From the NCBI GenBank assembly GCA_017523995.1, contig JAFWUX010000109.1:1-30728 (forward strand): a stretch of 30,728 nucleotides of DNA. Direction: 5' to 3'. Below, one piece after another: positions 24,030 to 30,611 of the stretch. A model generated the notes under the pieces. The model saw nothing but the letters and a program-made list of their open reading frames with translations, did no database searches and was not told where the DNA came from. Position numbers and translations under genes: made by a program. This DNA is from Oscillospiraceae bacterium. GTDB taxonomy: Bacteria > Bacillota_A > Clostridia > Oscillospirales > Ruminococcaceae. How positions within the stretch are numbered: position 1 is the first letter of the stretch; each line of letters opens with the position of its first letter.

Positions 24030-24860
24030 TCAGTACGCAGTCGGCGGACCGTAAAGCGGCATCGGAATATCCAGATACGGATCGGTAGTTGTCTCAGACC
24101 GCGGCGGAACGGTCGCATCGGTTGCGGTTGTGGTGACATCCGTTTCATCCGGATCTTTTTCGGGGGCGCCCGTCAGGCGGCGGATCATCTCCTTGACATC
24201 CGCCTTATCCAGCTTGCCGTCTTCATTCAGATCGCCGAGGCGGCGGGTCGCCTCATCATAAGAATCGTTGAGGACCGCACGCTTGAGCAGGCTCAGATCT
24301 GCTGCGTTCAGCTTTTTGTCATAGTTTAAGTCGCCTTCTTCAAACAGCACCCACGGCGGACCGTAAAGCGGCGCATTCGTCATGACCGGCATGGTGGTAG
24401 TTGTGATATCGGTGACCGGTGCAATCGTCTCATCCCAGCTCGGCGGACCATAAAGCGGCACAACCGTCATGATCGGCATGGTGGTGGTTGTGGTGTCGGT
24501 GACCGGTGCAATCGTCTCATCCCAGCGCGGCGGGCCATAGAGCGGCACTTCCGTCATGATCGGCAACGCCGTGGTTGTGGTGTCGGTGATCGGTGCAATC
24601 GTCTCATCCCAGCGCGGCGGGCCATAGAGCGGCACGGCTGTCAGGAACGGGTTTTCTGTTGTTGTCGCAGCAGGCTCCGTCTCAGAAAACCAGCTTGGCG
24701 GACCGTAGACATCCTGCGGTTCGGTTTCGGTCAGGCGGGTCAGATCGTCTTCAGCGGGCGCTGCGGATGCATTCGGTGCGGTTGCAAGACCGCCGGCAGA
24801 TGTTGTGACCGCGGCGGCGAACATCGCAGCCGTTAAAAGTGAGTGCAGTGATTTTTTCAT
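24030..24860 (-). CDS. Secreted YGPP-repeat dockerin protein 6 (four-unit repeat)
   Basis: 276 residues. A Sec-type signal peptide (MKKSLHSLLTAAMFAAAV...) is cleaved near residue 22-35. Six YGPP motifs start at Y52, Y79, Y108, Y137, Y166 and Y270; the four at 79-166 lie exactly 29 residues apart in tandem repeats PLYGPPRWDETIAP + Thr-rich spacer. Most read YGPP-x-W. A type I dockerin at about 176-230 has two calcium loops (GDLNYDKKLNAADL and GDLNEDGKLDKADV). A Thr-rich linker leads to the end LYGPPTAY. The protein should be exported and bind a cohesin. The signal is nearly the same as in the upstream paralogue, indicating recent duplication. GAGGAA precedes the ATG. The function of YGPP is unknown to me; it is the likely target of the radical SAM enzyme. 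Confidence 0.88.
   Translation of the reverse strand: MKKSLHSLLTAAMFAAAVTTSAGGLATAPNASAAPAEDDLTRLTETEPQDVYGPPSWFSETEPAATTTENPFLTAVPLYGPPRWDETIAPITDTTTTALPIMTEVPLYGPPRWDETIAPVTDTTTTTMPIMTVVPLYGPPSWDETIAPVTDITTTTMPVMTNAPLYGPPWVLFEEGDLNYDKKLNAADLSLLKRAVLNDSYDEATRRLGDLNEDGKLDKADVKEMIRRLTGAPEKDPDETDVTTTATDATVPPRSETTTDPYLDIPMPLYGPPTAY
24361..24621. repeat. Three 87-bp tandem repeat units in the last YGPP gene
   Basis: Units start at 24361, 24448 and 24535 with CCRTARAGCGGC and continue with GTCATGA-CGGCA, Thr codons, and GGTGCAATCGTCTCATCCCAG; a partial fourth follows. Each encodes one 29-residue YGPP module. High identity suggests recent expansion. Confidence 0.9.
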
Positions 24861-24887
24861 GTGTTATTCCTCTATTTCGTCTTCGTT

Positions 24888-25595
24888 TCAGTTCCATGCA
24901 GACGGCGGTCCGTAAAGCGGCATCACAGTGGTTGTGATCGTTGTATCTGTTGTGGTGTCAGTCACGACAGCAGTCGTCGTCTCCTCAGGAAGCTCCTCAT
25001 CCTCAGGTCTGCCGGTCAGTCTGCGGATCAGCTCCTTGACATCCTTCTTGTCAACCGCCCCGTCATAGTTGAGATCGCCGAGCGGCCGCCAGAGGCTGTC
25101 GAGATTATCAAAGAGAACCGCACGCTTGAGCAGCGTAAGATCCTGTGCATTGATGACGTGGTCGCCGTTCAGATCGCCCTTTTCAAACAGGACATAGGGC
25201 GGACCGTATGCCGGCTGCGGAATTTCCGCAGTCACATCTGTTGTTGTGGTGGTTATGGCTTCGGTTTCCGTATCAGAAAACCAGTGCGGCGGGCCGTAAA
25301 CGGACGGCGGGTCATTTCTTGTGACGTCAGTCATTGTTTCTGTTTCAGAAAACCAGCCCGGCGGGCCGTAGACATCCTGCGGTTCCGTTCCGGTTATATC
25401 CGTCAGTTCAGATTCATTTGTGAACCATTCCGGCGGACCGTACACGCACTGCGGCTCGGTGGTGGTCTCCGTAATCAGATCATTTTCAGCGGGTGCTGCG
25501 GATGCATTCGGTGCATTTGCAACGCTGCCCGCAGATGTTGTGACTGCAGCGGCAAACATTGCAGCTGTTAAAAGAGAGTGCAGTGATTTTTTCAT
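24888..25595 (-). CDS. Secreted YGPP-repeat dockerin protein 5
   Basis: 235 residues. The signal peptide (1 to about 22-35) is almost identical to that of the downstream paralogue. Five YGPP motifs start at Y52, Y76, Y100, Y130 and Y228; the first three read VYGPP-x-WF followed by acidic Ser/Thr spacers with a 24-residue period. A dockerin covers about 139-194 (GDLNGDHVINAQDL, GDLNYDGAVDKKDV). A Thr-rich linker leads to the end LYGPPSAWN. The gap to the next gene is only 27 bp, so co-transcription is very likely. The role is that of an exported, scaffold-binding protein, probably modified on its YGPP sites. A lone Cys at residue 50, just before the first motif, is unusual. Confidence 0.88.
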   Translation of the reverse strand: MKKSLHSLLTAAMFAAAVTTSAGSVANAPNASAAPAENDLITETTTEPQCVYGPPEWFTNESELTDITGTEPQDVYGPPGWFSETETMTDVTRNDPPSVYGPPHWFSDTETEAITTTTTDVTAEIPQPAYGPPYVLFEKGDLNGDHVINAQDLTLLKRAVLFDNLDSLWRPLGDLNYDGAVDKKDVKELIRRLTGRPEDEELPEETTTAVVTDTTTDTTITTTVMPLYGPPSAWN

Positions 25596-25622
25596 CGGAA
25601 TCCCCTCTGTTTCGTCTTCGTT

Positions 25623-26147
25623 TCAGTTCCATGCAGGCGGCGGGCCGTAGAGCGTACAGGTAGTTGTGTTTGTGGTTATTACATCTGTTGTGGTAATCTC
25701 AGTTACCGTGGTTGTGGTCTCCTCACCGGTTTGCTCCTTCACGGGCTTGCCGGTCAGTTTGGTGATCATCTTCTGCACGTCCTTTTTGTCCACAACCCCA
25801 TCCTGATTCAGGTCGCCGAGCGCCTGCCGCGTTACGAGTCCGTTGCTGCCCCATGACCAGACTTCGATCTTGCCGTCATGGTTCGTATCAATTACTTCTC
25901 CAAGATCAATGCTGCCTTCGCTGTTCAGCAGCATGCGCTTGAGATCGGATAAATCACGCGCATCAATGCACTCATCTTCATTCATGTCACCGATCCAGCG
26001 GTCAACCGGCGGCGGACCGTAAAGCGGTGCCATATATTCACCGGGTGCATTGGAAAGCGCAGCCTCCTGCGCAGATGCAGAAAGCGCTGAAACCGCTGAT
26101 GCAGAAAACATCGCGGCTGTCATAAGTGTTTGCAGTGTTTTTTTCAT
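25623..26147 (-). CDS. Secreted YGPP dockerin protein 4 with three EF-like loops
   Basis: 174 residues. Signal peptide MKKTLQTLMTAAMFSASA, mature start near residue 27. Only two YGPP motifs: one right before the dockerin (Y43 in APLYGPPPVDRW) and one at the end (Y167, LYGPPPAWN). The dockerin (about 53-132) is longer than usual: besides GDMNEDECIDARDL and GDLNQDGVVDKKDV it has a third calcium-loop-like DTNHDGKIEV between them. That insert could change cohesin binding. GGGAG precedes the ATG, and the gap to the next gene is 27 bp. Confidence 0.85.
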   Translation of the reverse strand: MKKTLQTLMTAAMFSASAVSALSASAQEAALSNAPGEYMAPLYGPPPVDRWIGDMNEDECIDARDLSDLKRMLLNSEGSIDLGEVIDTNHDGKIEVWSWGSNGLVTRQALGDLNQDGVVDKKDVQKMITKLTGKPVKEQTGEETTTTVTEITTTDVITTNTTTCTLYGPPPAWN

Positions 26148-26174
26148 TGAGCTCCCTCTCCCTCATTTTTCGAT

Positions 26175-26816
26175 TCAGTTCCATGCCGGCGGCGGGCCGT
26201 AGAGCACCATGTAGGTCGGGGATGTGACATCAGTTGTTGTTTCCGGCGGCGGCGGCATGGTCGGGAGCGTTGTGACCTGTGTTTCCTCTCCGTCCTCCTC
26301 CTCGGGTCTGCCGGTCAGAAGCCGGATCAGTGCCTTGACGTCTTTTTTATTGACGCTGCCGTCCTCATTGATATCAATGGTGTGATTTGAAAATCCCACG
26401 CCGTCAAGCTGATAGAGCAAAAACTGCTTAAGTATCGTCAGATCGCGCGCATCCAGACTGCCGTCGAAGTTTAGATCGCCCTTCTCGCTGAAAATCACCG
26501 GGTCCCCTGCCAGTTCCAATTCCTGTTCCGCCGTGGTCACATAGGGCATGATGTCTCCGGCAAGCGCCACTTCCTCGTTTGTTGCGGTGGTTGTTTCCTC
26601 AATCGGATACACCACCATTTCGCCCTGCGGAACCAGCGGGTCATCCGCTTCATTTGTTGTCCTCGTCAGAGCCGGCGGTCCATAGGTTGTCTGCGGCACA
26701 ACCGTGATATCATTCTCTGCACTTGCAAGCTCTGCCAGAACGGTACCTCCGGCTGCCGCTGATACGGTCGCGGCAAACACTGCCGCAGTCATCAGAGAAT
26801 GCATCGTTTTTTTCAT
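26175..26816 (-). CDS. Secreted YGPP dockerin protein 3
   Basis: 213 residues. Signal peptide MKKTMHSLMTAAVFAATVSAAAGG. One YGPP after the signal (Y45, QTTYGPPALTR) and one at the very end (Y206, LYGPPPAWN). Between them lie an acidic/Thr-rich spacer (about 50-112) with two ALAGD/ELAGD segments, and a type I dockerin (about 113-169: GDLNFDGSLDARDL, then DINEDGSVNKKDV). It shares its plan with the neighbours. A large hairpin separates it from the upstream gene, whose stop lies 99 bp away. Function is inferred as for the other array members. Confidence 0.85.
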   Translation of the reverse strand: MKKTMHSLMTAAVFAATVSAAAGGTVLAELASAENDITVVPQTTYGPPALTRTTNEADDPLVPQGEMVVYPIEETTTATNEEVALAGDIMPYVTTAEQELELAGDPVIFSEKGDLNFDGSLDARDLTILKQFLLYQLDGVGFSNHTIDINEDGSVNKKDVKALIRLLTGRPEEEDGEETQVTTLPTMPPPPETTTDVTSPTYMVLYGPPPAWN

Positions 26817-26852
26817 CCTGATTCACTTCCTTTCCCATTGAAACTGCAATCC

Positions 26853-26903
26853 GAAACGCCTGCGGTGCGGCAGCGGTACATCAGCCGCACCGCGGACGGT
26901 TTC
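26853..26903 (-). promoter_or_regulatory. Large hairpin between YGPP genes 2 and 3
   Basis: GCGGTGCGGC and GCCGCACCGC form a perfect 10-bp core, extended by GAAAC...GTTTC arms with a few mismatches. There is no T-run after it in the direction of transcription, so it is more likely an RNA stability or attenuation element than a terminator. Confidence 0.5.
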
Positions 26904-26915
26904 ATTCCATTGTAA

Positions 26916-27656
26916 TTACTGCCATGCAGGCGGCGGACCGTAAAGCGGGCAGATCGTTGTGACCGTTGTGGTGGTCTCCGGATAGATGGGATACCCCGTC
27001 ACATCGGTCTGCTGCGGTTCCTCATCCTCGCTCTCGGGCTTGCCGGTCAGAAGGCGGATCAACGCCTTGACATCCTGCTTGTCGAACTTGCCGTCCAGAT
27101 TGACATCCAGATTTTCTGCATAGCTCTGGAGATCGCCGTTTGCAAGCAGATACTGCTTGAGCAGCGAAACATCGCGCGCATCCAGACTGCCGTCCTGATT
27201 GGTGTCGCCGGGCTCGTGATAGATCGACATTACGCCGCCTGTCACCAGCTCACCATCCGGAATCGGCGCGGTTCCGTCGAGACCGACTGTTGTGCAGGTT
27301 GTAGTTGTTGTATCCTGCGGGACCGGCGCAGTGCCTGCAAGGCCGAGTGTGGTTGCAATCGGGATCACGGATGTTCCTGCGAGTGCAAGCGTCGAAGTTG
27401 CTTCTGTGGTCGTTTCAGGATAGAACGGTGCGGTGCCGTCCGGAACGAGCGTCTGCTCGGTTTCCTCGGTGGTCAGCATCATCTCCGGCGGACCGTAAAC
27501 CGGCTGCGGGAGCATAGTTGTGACTTCACCGCCCAGATAATCCAGTTCCGCGCCGAACGAAACACTCTGCGCTGAGGAGAGCGTATCATTCGCACCGGCA
27601 CCGAGTGCCGCTGCAAAAACCGCGGCAGTCATAATTGTTTGAACTGTTTTTTTCAT
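26916..27656 (-). CDS. Secreted YGPP dockerin protein 2
   Basis: 246 residues. Signal peptide MKKTVQTIMTAAVFAAALGAG. The first YGPP lies at Y54 (QPVYGPPEMM), followed by Thr-rich spacers with three LAGT/LDGTAPIP-type short repeats (about 85-130), a type I dockerin (about 143-202: GDTNQDGSLDARDV, DVNLDGKFDKQDV) and the end LYGPPPAWQ (Y239). AGGAGG lies 6 nt before the ATG, the strongest ribosome site in the array. The end of the array's upstream lipoprotein gene lies 137 bp away. Confidence 0.85.
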   Translation of the reverse strand: MKKTVQTIMTAAVFAAALGAGANDTLSSAQSVSFGAELDYLGGEVTTMLPQPVYGPPEMMLTTEETEQTLVPDGTAPFYPETTTEATSTLALAGTSVIPIATTLGLAGTAPVPQDTTTTTCTTVGLDGTAPIPDGELVTGGVMSIYHEPGDTNQDGSLDARDVSLLKQYLLANGDLQSYAENLDVNLDGKFDKQDVKALIRLLTGKPESEDEEPQQTDVTGYPIYPETTTTVTTICPLYGPPPAWQ

Positions 27657-27793
27657 GCATTGCCTCCTGTGCTTACATGCTGTCTGCTTCCGGCGCGGCT
27701 GTTCTCTGCGGCACCGGAGCCACTGTTTCAGGGATATTAAGGATGCATGCTTTGCGCTGTATGCCCGAAGCGGCCGGAACGTCTGTGCCGCAG

Positions 27794-28036
27794 TTATGGT
27801 GCGGATTCCGCCTTTTCCTCTGCGGGGGATGCAACAGATTCCTCTGCCTCCGGCTCAGCGTCGGCAGGCGGCGGACCGTATACATCCTGCGGCTCTTCCG
27901 TCACGGACTGCATTCCGGATTGCGTCTGCAGAGAAGAAGGGGGACCGTAAACACTTACGGGTTCTGTGCAGCCGCTCAGCGAAAGCATCCCGGCACAAAA
28001 TGCAGCTTGAACCGCGCGTTTCTTCTGAATTTTCAC
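27794..28036 (-). CDS. YGPP lipoprotein 1, first gene of the array, no dockerin
   Basis: 80 residues, GTG start with GGGAGG 8 nt upstream. Basic start and lipobox LSGC (Cys23) make it a lipoprotein. Two YGPP motifs (Y30, Y53) lie in a short acidic tail; the first is VYGPPSS and the second VYGPPPAD, both preceded by Val or Asp-Val as in the dockerin proteins. There is no dockerin and no C-terminal YGPPxAWN. It may be a membrane-tethered form or partner of the secreted proteins. It is the first gene after the consensus promoter. The 137 bp after its stop still reads protein-like in another frame (ending ETVAPVPQRT...), so a truncation is possible. Confidence 0.75.
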   Translation of the reverse strand: MKIQKKRAVQAAFCAGMLSLSGCTEPVSVYGPPSSLQTQSGMQSVTEEPQDVYGPPPADAEPEAEESVASPAEEKAESAP

Positions 28037-28078
28037 TCAGACCGCCTCCCGTTCCTGTCAATTTGGCTATACACTTTT

Positions 28079-28107
28079 ATTATAGCATGTTCGCCAGATA
28101 TTGTCAA
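28079..28107 (-). promoter_or_regulatory. Perfect consensus promoter of the YGPP/radical SAM operon
   Basis: TTGACA (28107-28102), 17-nt spacer, TATAAT (28084-28079) on the minus strand, an exact sigma-A consensus. Expected start near 28072 gives a leader of about 35 nt before the GTG at 28036. Confidence 0.9.
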
Positions 28108-28248
28108 GAATCGAAGCCGAAATTTAAGAAATACGCAATCGGGGCTGTATTTTCTGCCTTCTAATATATCTGACCAGAAACCGCACAGAAAGGTTACACG
28201 AAAATTTGGATTTTTCTGATATTTTCGCAAATTTATTCCTCGCATATG

Positions 28249-28284
28249 AAAACGCCCCGAAATGACCGCTGTCACTTCGGAGCG
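28249..28284 (-). terminator. Terminator after the MreB-like gene
   Basis: 14-bp stem with two G-T pairs and an AGCG loop (28284-28253), followed by TTTT. It separates the mreB-like gene from the YGPP operon promoter. Confidence 0.85.
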
Positions 28285-28302
28285 TCGCTTGATTCTGTTC
28301 GC

Positions 28303-29313
28303 TCAGGACTGGGTATATGCGTCGATGCGCTCGAATCCGTCGAGCAGGATATCGCGGCGTGTGAATGCCTTTTCCGTACCGCGTGCCACACAGGTCAGCG
28401 GGTCCTTCGCCGTGCGGCAGGAGACGCCGAGCATACGGGTCAGATAAGGCTCCAGACCGCCGAGCAGCGCGCCGCCGCCCGTCAGCAGAATGCCGTTTGC
28501 GCAGATATCCCCGACAAGCTCCGGCGGTGTTTCCTCCAGCACGCGCCGGATCGTCTCGCCGATTTCGTTGATATCATCCTCAAGCGCCTCGGAAAGCTCC
28601 GCTTCGCTCAGGTCGCACTGATCCGGCAGACCGCGCGAGATATTGCGCCCCTTGACCTGCGCAATCACATCCTCAGCCGGATTATAGAGATTGCAGAGCG
28701 TTTTTTTCACCTGCTCCGCGGATTTTGCACCGAGCAGAATCTGATATTTGTTCTGCACATAGCGGATGATCGACTGATCGAATCTGTTGCCCGCGATTTT
28801 CAGCGAGCGCGCCGTCACGATGCCGTTCATCGAAACCACAGCGATATCCGTTGTGCCGCCGCCGATATCCACAACCATGTGTCCGACAGGGCGGTTGATC
28901 GAGATGCCCGCGCCGAGCAGTGCGGCGAGCGGCTCCTGAATCAGATGCACCTTGCGCGAACCGGTGCTCATCGCTGCATCAAGGATTGCACGCTTTTCCA
29001 CATCCGTGATCAGGGAGGGGACGCAGATGACAATGCGCGGCTTGATGATGCGCGCACCTGCGACCACATCAATCAGCTCACGGATGAGCGCCTGCGTCAG
29101 AATATCATCCGAGATGACGCCGTCCTGCAGCGGATGCACAACCGCAATATACTTCGGCGAGCGCCCCTCCATTTTATAGGCTTCCTCTCCGACGGCGACA
29201 ACACGCTCCGTGCGCTTGTTGAAGGCGATCACCGAGGGCTCGTTCAGCACAACGCCCTTGCGGCGCTTCGTGATAATGATATTCGCCGTACCGAGGTCAA
29301 TTCCGATATCCAT
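28303..29313 (-). CDS. MreB/Mbl rod-shape determining actin-like protein
   Basis: 336 residues, standard length. Bacterial actin that polymerises under the membrane and guides lateral cell-wall synthesis. Motifs: phosphate-1 DLGTANIII (6-14), EPSVIAF, phosphate-2 DIGGGTTDIAVV (around 166-177), and adenosine motif LLTGGGALLGGLEPYL. Which paralogue (MreB, Mbl or MreBH) cannot be decided; no mreC or mreD is adjacent, so a stand-alone Mbl-like gene is plausible. GGAAGGA precedes the ATG. It ends with its own terminator. Confidence 0.92.
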   Translation of the reverse strand: MDIGIDLGTANIIITKRRKGVVLNEPSVIAFNKRTERVVAVGEEAYKMEGRSPKYIAVVHPLQDGVISDDILTQALIRELIDVVAGARIIKPRIVICVPSLITDVEKRAILDAAMSTGSRKVHLIQEPLAALLGAGISINRPVGHMVVDIGGGTTDIAVVSMNGIVTARSLKIAGNRFDQSIIRYVQNKYQILLGAKSAEQVKKTLCNLYNPAEDVIAQVKGRNISRGLPDQCDLSEAELSEALEDDINEIGETIRRVLEETPPELVGDICANGILLTGGGALLGGLEPYLTRMLGVSCRTAKDPLTCVARGTEKAFTRRDILLDGFERIDAYTQS

Positions 29314-29378
29314 AATGAATCCTTCCCGCGGAGTATGGCTCCGCTGCGTTTTGTTTCTCCTGTGTTCTGTTTCTGTTT

Positions 29379-29933
29379 TTATGACTGCGCGGCATCCCGT
29401 TCGATGCAGTAGCAGATTTCGCCCTCCGGCGATTCGCCTGCACGCCTGAACCGCTCAACTGTCTCTGTCCGGTGCATAGCGGATTTTTGCAGCACGCGCC
29501 CCGATTTCGGGTTTGCCGCGCGGTGATAGGCTTCGAGCTTTGCAAAGCCCGTCTGCGCAAATGTCCACATGATGACAGCCGCAAGCGCCTCGCCTGCATA
29601 GCCGTGTCCCCAGAAATCTGCGCCGATGCAGTATTCGATCTCGGCGGTTTTGCAGTCCGCCCAGACCTTGCAGAACGCAATCATCCCGATGTTCTGCCCC
29701 GATGCGCGTTCAACGATTGCCCAGCGGTAGAAATCCGGCTGCGCATAGCCTGCAAGATACGTTTGCAGCAGACTTTGCACGGCATCCGGTGTTTCATAGG
29801 TCGGCTCGCCGTATTCATGCTGCACATCCGGATCAGATGCCCAGTTTTGCAGCATATCGGCGGCGTTCTCCGGCAGAAAGCGGCGCAGGATCAGCCGCGG
29901 CGTTTCGATTGTCTTTGTGCCGCAGTGCTTCAT
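29379..29933 (-). CDS. GNAT acetyltransferase, RimJ/RimL type
   Basis: 184 residues. Opens with TIETPRLILRRF, the usual RimJ/L start, and has acetyl-CoA motif FWGHGYAGEAL (a Q/RxxGxG/A variant) followed by AYHRAANPKSGRVLQKSAM, the typical ANxxSxxvLeKxGM region. RimJ/L relatives acetylate protein N-termini or small molecules; the substrate here is not visible. The ATG at 29933 overlaps the upstream stop (ATGA), favouring coupling; an in-frame ATG at 29948 is the alternative. It forms a pair with another GNAT gene. Confidence 0.85.
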   Translation of the reverse strand: MKHCGTKTIETPRLILRRFLPENAADMLQNWASDPDVQHEYGEPTYETPDAVQSLLQTYLAGYAQPDFYRWAIVERASGQNIGMIAFCKVWADCKTAEIEYCIGADFWGHGYAGEALAAVIMWTFAQTGFAKLEAYHRAANPKSGRVLQKSAMHRTETVERFRRAGESPEGEICYCIERDAAQS

Positions 29934-30442
29934 TCCGCGAGTCTCCATTCCATTTCGGTGAATTTCGAGTTCTTCACGCGGAATCCGATTTTTTCGTAGA
30001 TGCTTTTGCCCATATCACTTGCGGAGAGCGTCACCTGATCGAGCCTGCGTTCTTTTGCCGCATCCTGAATCAGCTGCATCATGCGTGTGGCGATGCCTTT
30101 GCCGCGATATCCGGGCTCTGTGAAAACGCCGAGGACATAGCCCGTCCTGCCGTTCGGGAAGAACGGATTTGCCGGTTTCTCCTCGATCATCAATATAGCG
30201 TTTGCGATGAGCGCGCCCTCCGGTGTCTCTGCCGCTGCAACGATGCAGTCAGCCCCGAGATGCGCTGCAAAATAGTCCGGCAGCTGTGCCGCGATCGCCG
30301 AAAGCTGCTCCGCAGGCAGATCCCCGAATTCCTCATCAAAATATGCAAGCCGCAGTCTGCACAGCGCAGGGATATCCTGCTGCTCTGCCATACGAATCTG
30401 AATCTCCGTTTCTGCCGCCTCCTTCCGCGTCTGCTCATACAT
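29930..30442 (-). CDS. GNAT acetyltransferase
   Basis: 170 residues at the ATG used here. The acetyl-CoA motif is FTEPGYRGKGIATRMM, the Q/RxxGxG/A signature in RGKGIA, and the end with YEKIGFRVKNSKFTEMEW matches the usual GNAT C-terminus. The substrate is unknown. The promoter's -10 box lies only 5 nt before this ATG, so the mRNA would be leaderless; AGGAGG lies inside the ORF (about codon 7), raising the chance of a later, non-ATG or downstream start. Its stop overlaps the next GNAT gene. Confidence 0.75.
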   Translation of the reverse strand: MYEQTRKEAAETEIQIRMAEQQDIPALCRLRLAYFDEEFGDLPAEQLSAIAAQLPDYFAAHLGADCIVAAAETPEGALIANAILMIEEKPANPFFPNGRTGYVLGVFTEPGYRGKGIATRMMQLIQDAAKERRLDQVTLSASDMGKSIYEKIGFRVKNSKFTEMEWRLAE

Positions 30443-30447
30443 TATAT

Positions 30448-30476
30448 ATTATAGCACATTATAACGTAAAAAGCAA
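30448..30476 (-). promoter_or_regulatory. Promoter of the GNAT pair
   Basis: TTGCTT (30476-30471), 17-nt spacer, TATAAT (30453-30448). The expected start falls at or next to the ATG at 30442. Confidence 0.65.
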
Positions 30477-30544
30477 CCGGAGAGAAGGAATCTTTTGTGA
30501 AACGGTTGTTATGATACAATAGATAGGTAACAGAGGGAATAGAA

Positions 30545-30611
30545 AAACAACTTCCAAAATGATATAATGTTAAGTACCACCAAAACACCAATATCAAAAA
30601 GGAAGTTGTTT
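30545..30611 (+). promoter_or_regulatory. Insertion element left region: promoter inside an inverted repeat that can hide the ribosome site
   Basis: AAACAACTTCC (30545-30555) is a perfect 11-bp inverted match to GGAAGTTGTTT (30601-30611), which contains the transposase ribosome site. An extended -10 promoter TGATATAAT lies between them (30563-30568). Transcripts starting inside would lack the left arm and leave the ribosome site free; read-through transcripts would mask it. Confidence 0.6.

Noticed and set aside
22953..24329. 458-codon plus-strand frame across the radical SAM and YGPP genes
   Set aside because: Covers two clearly coding minus-strand genes and the gap between them; no family similarity.
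24361..24632. CRISPR-like regular repeats
   Set aside because: The 87-bp period has no unique spacers and is in-frame coding for 29-residue modules.
26853..26903. Rho-independent terminator within the YGPP operon
   Set aside because: Stable stem but no T-run downstream on the transcribed strand.
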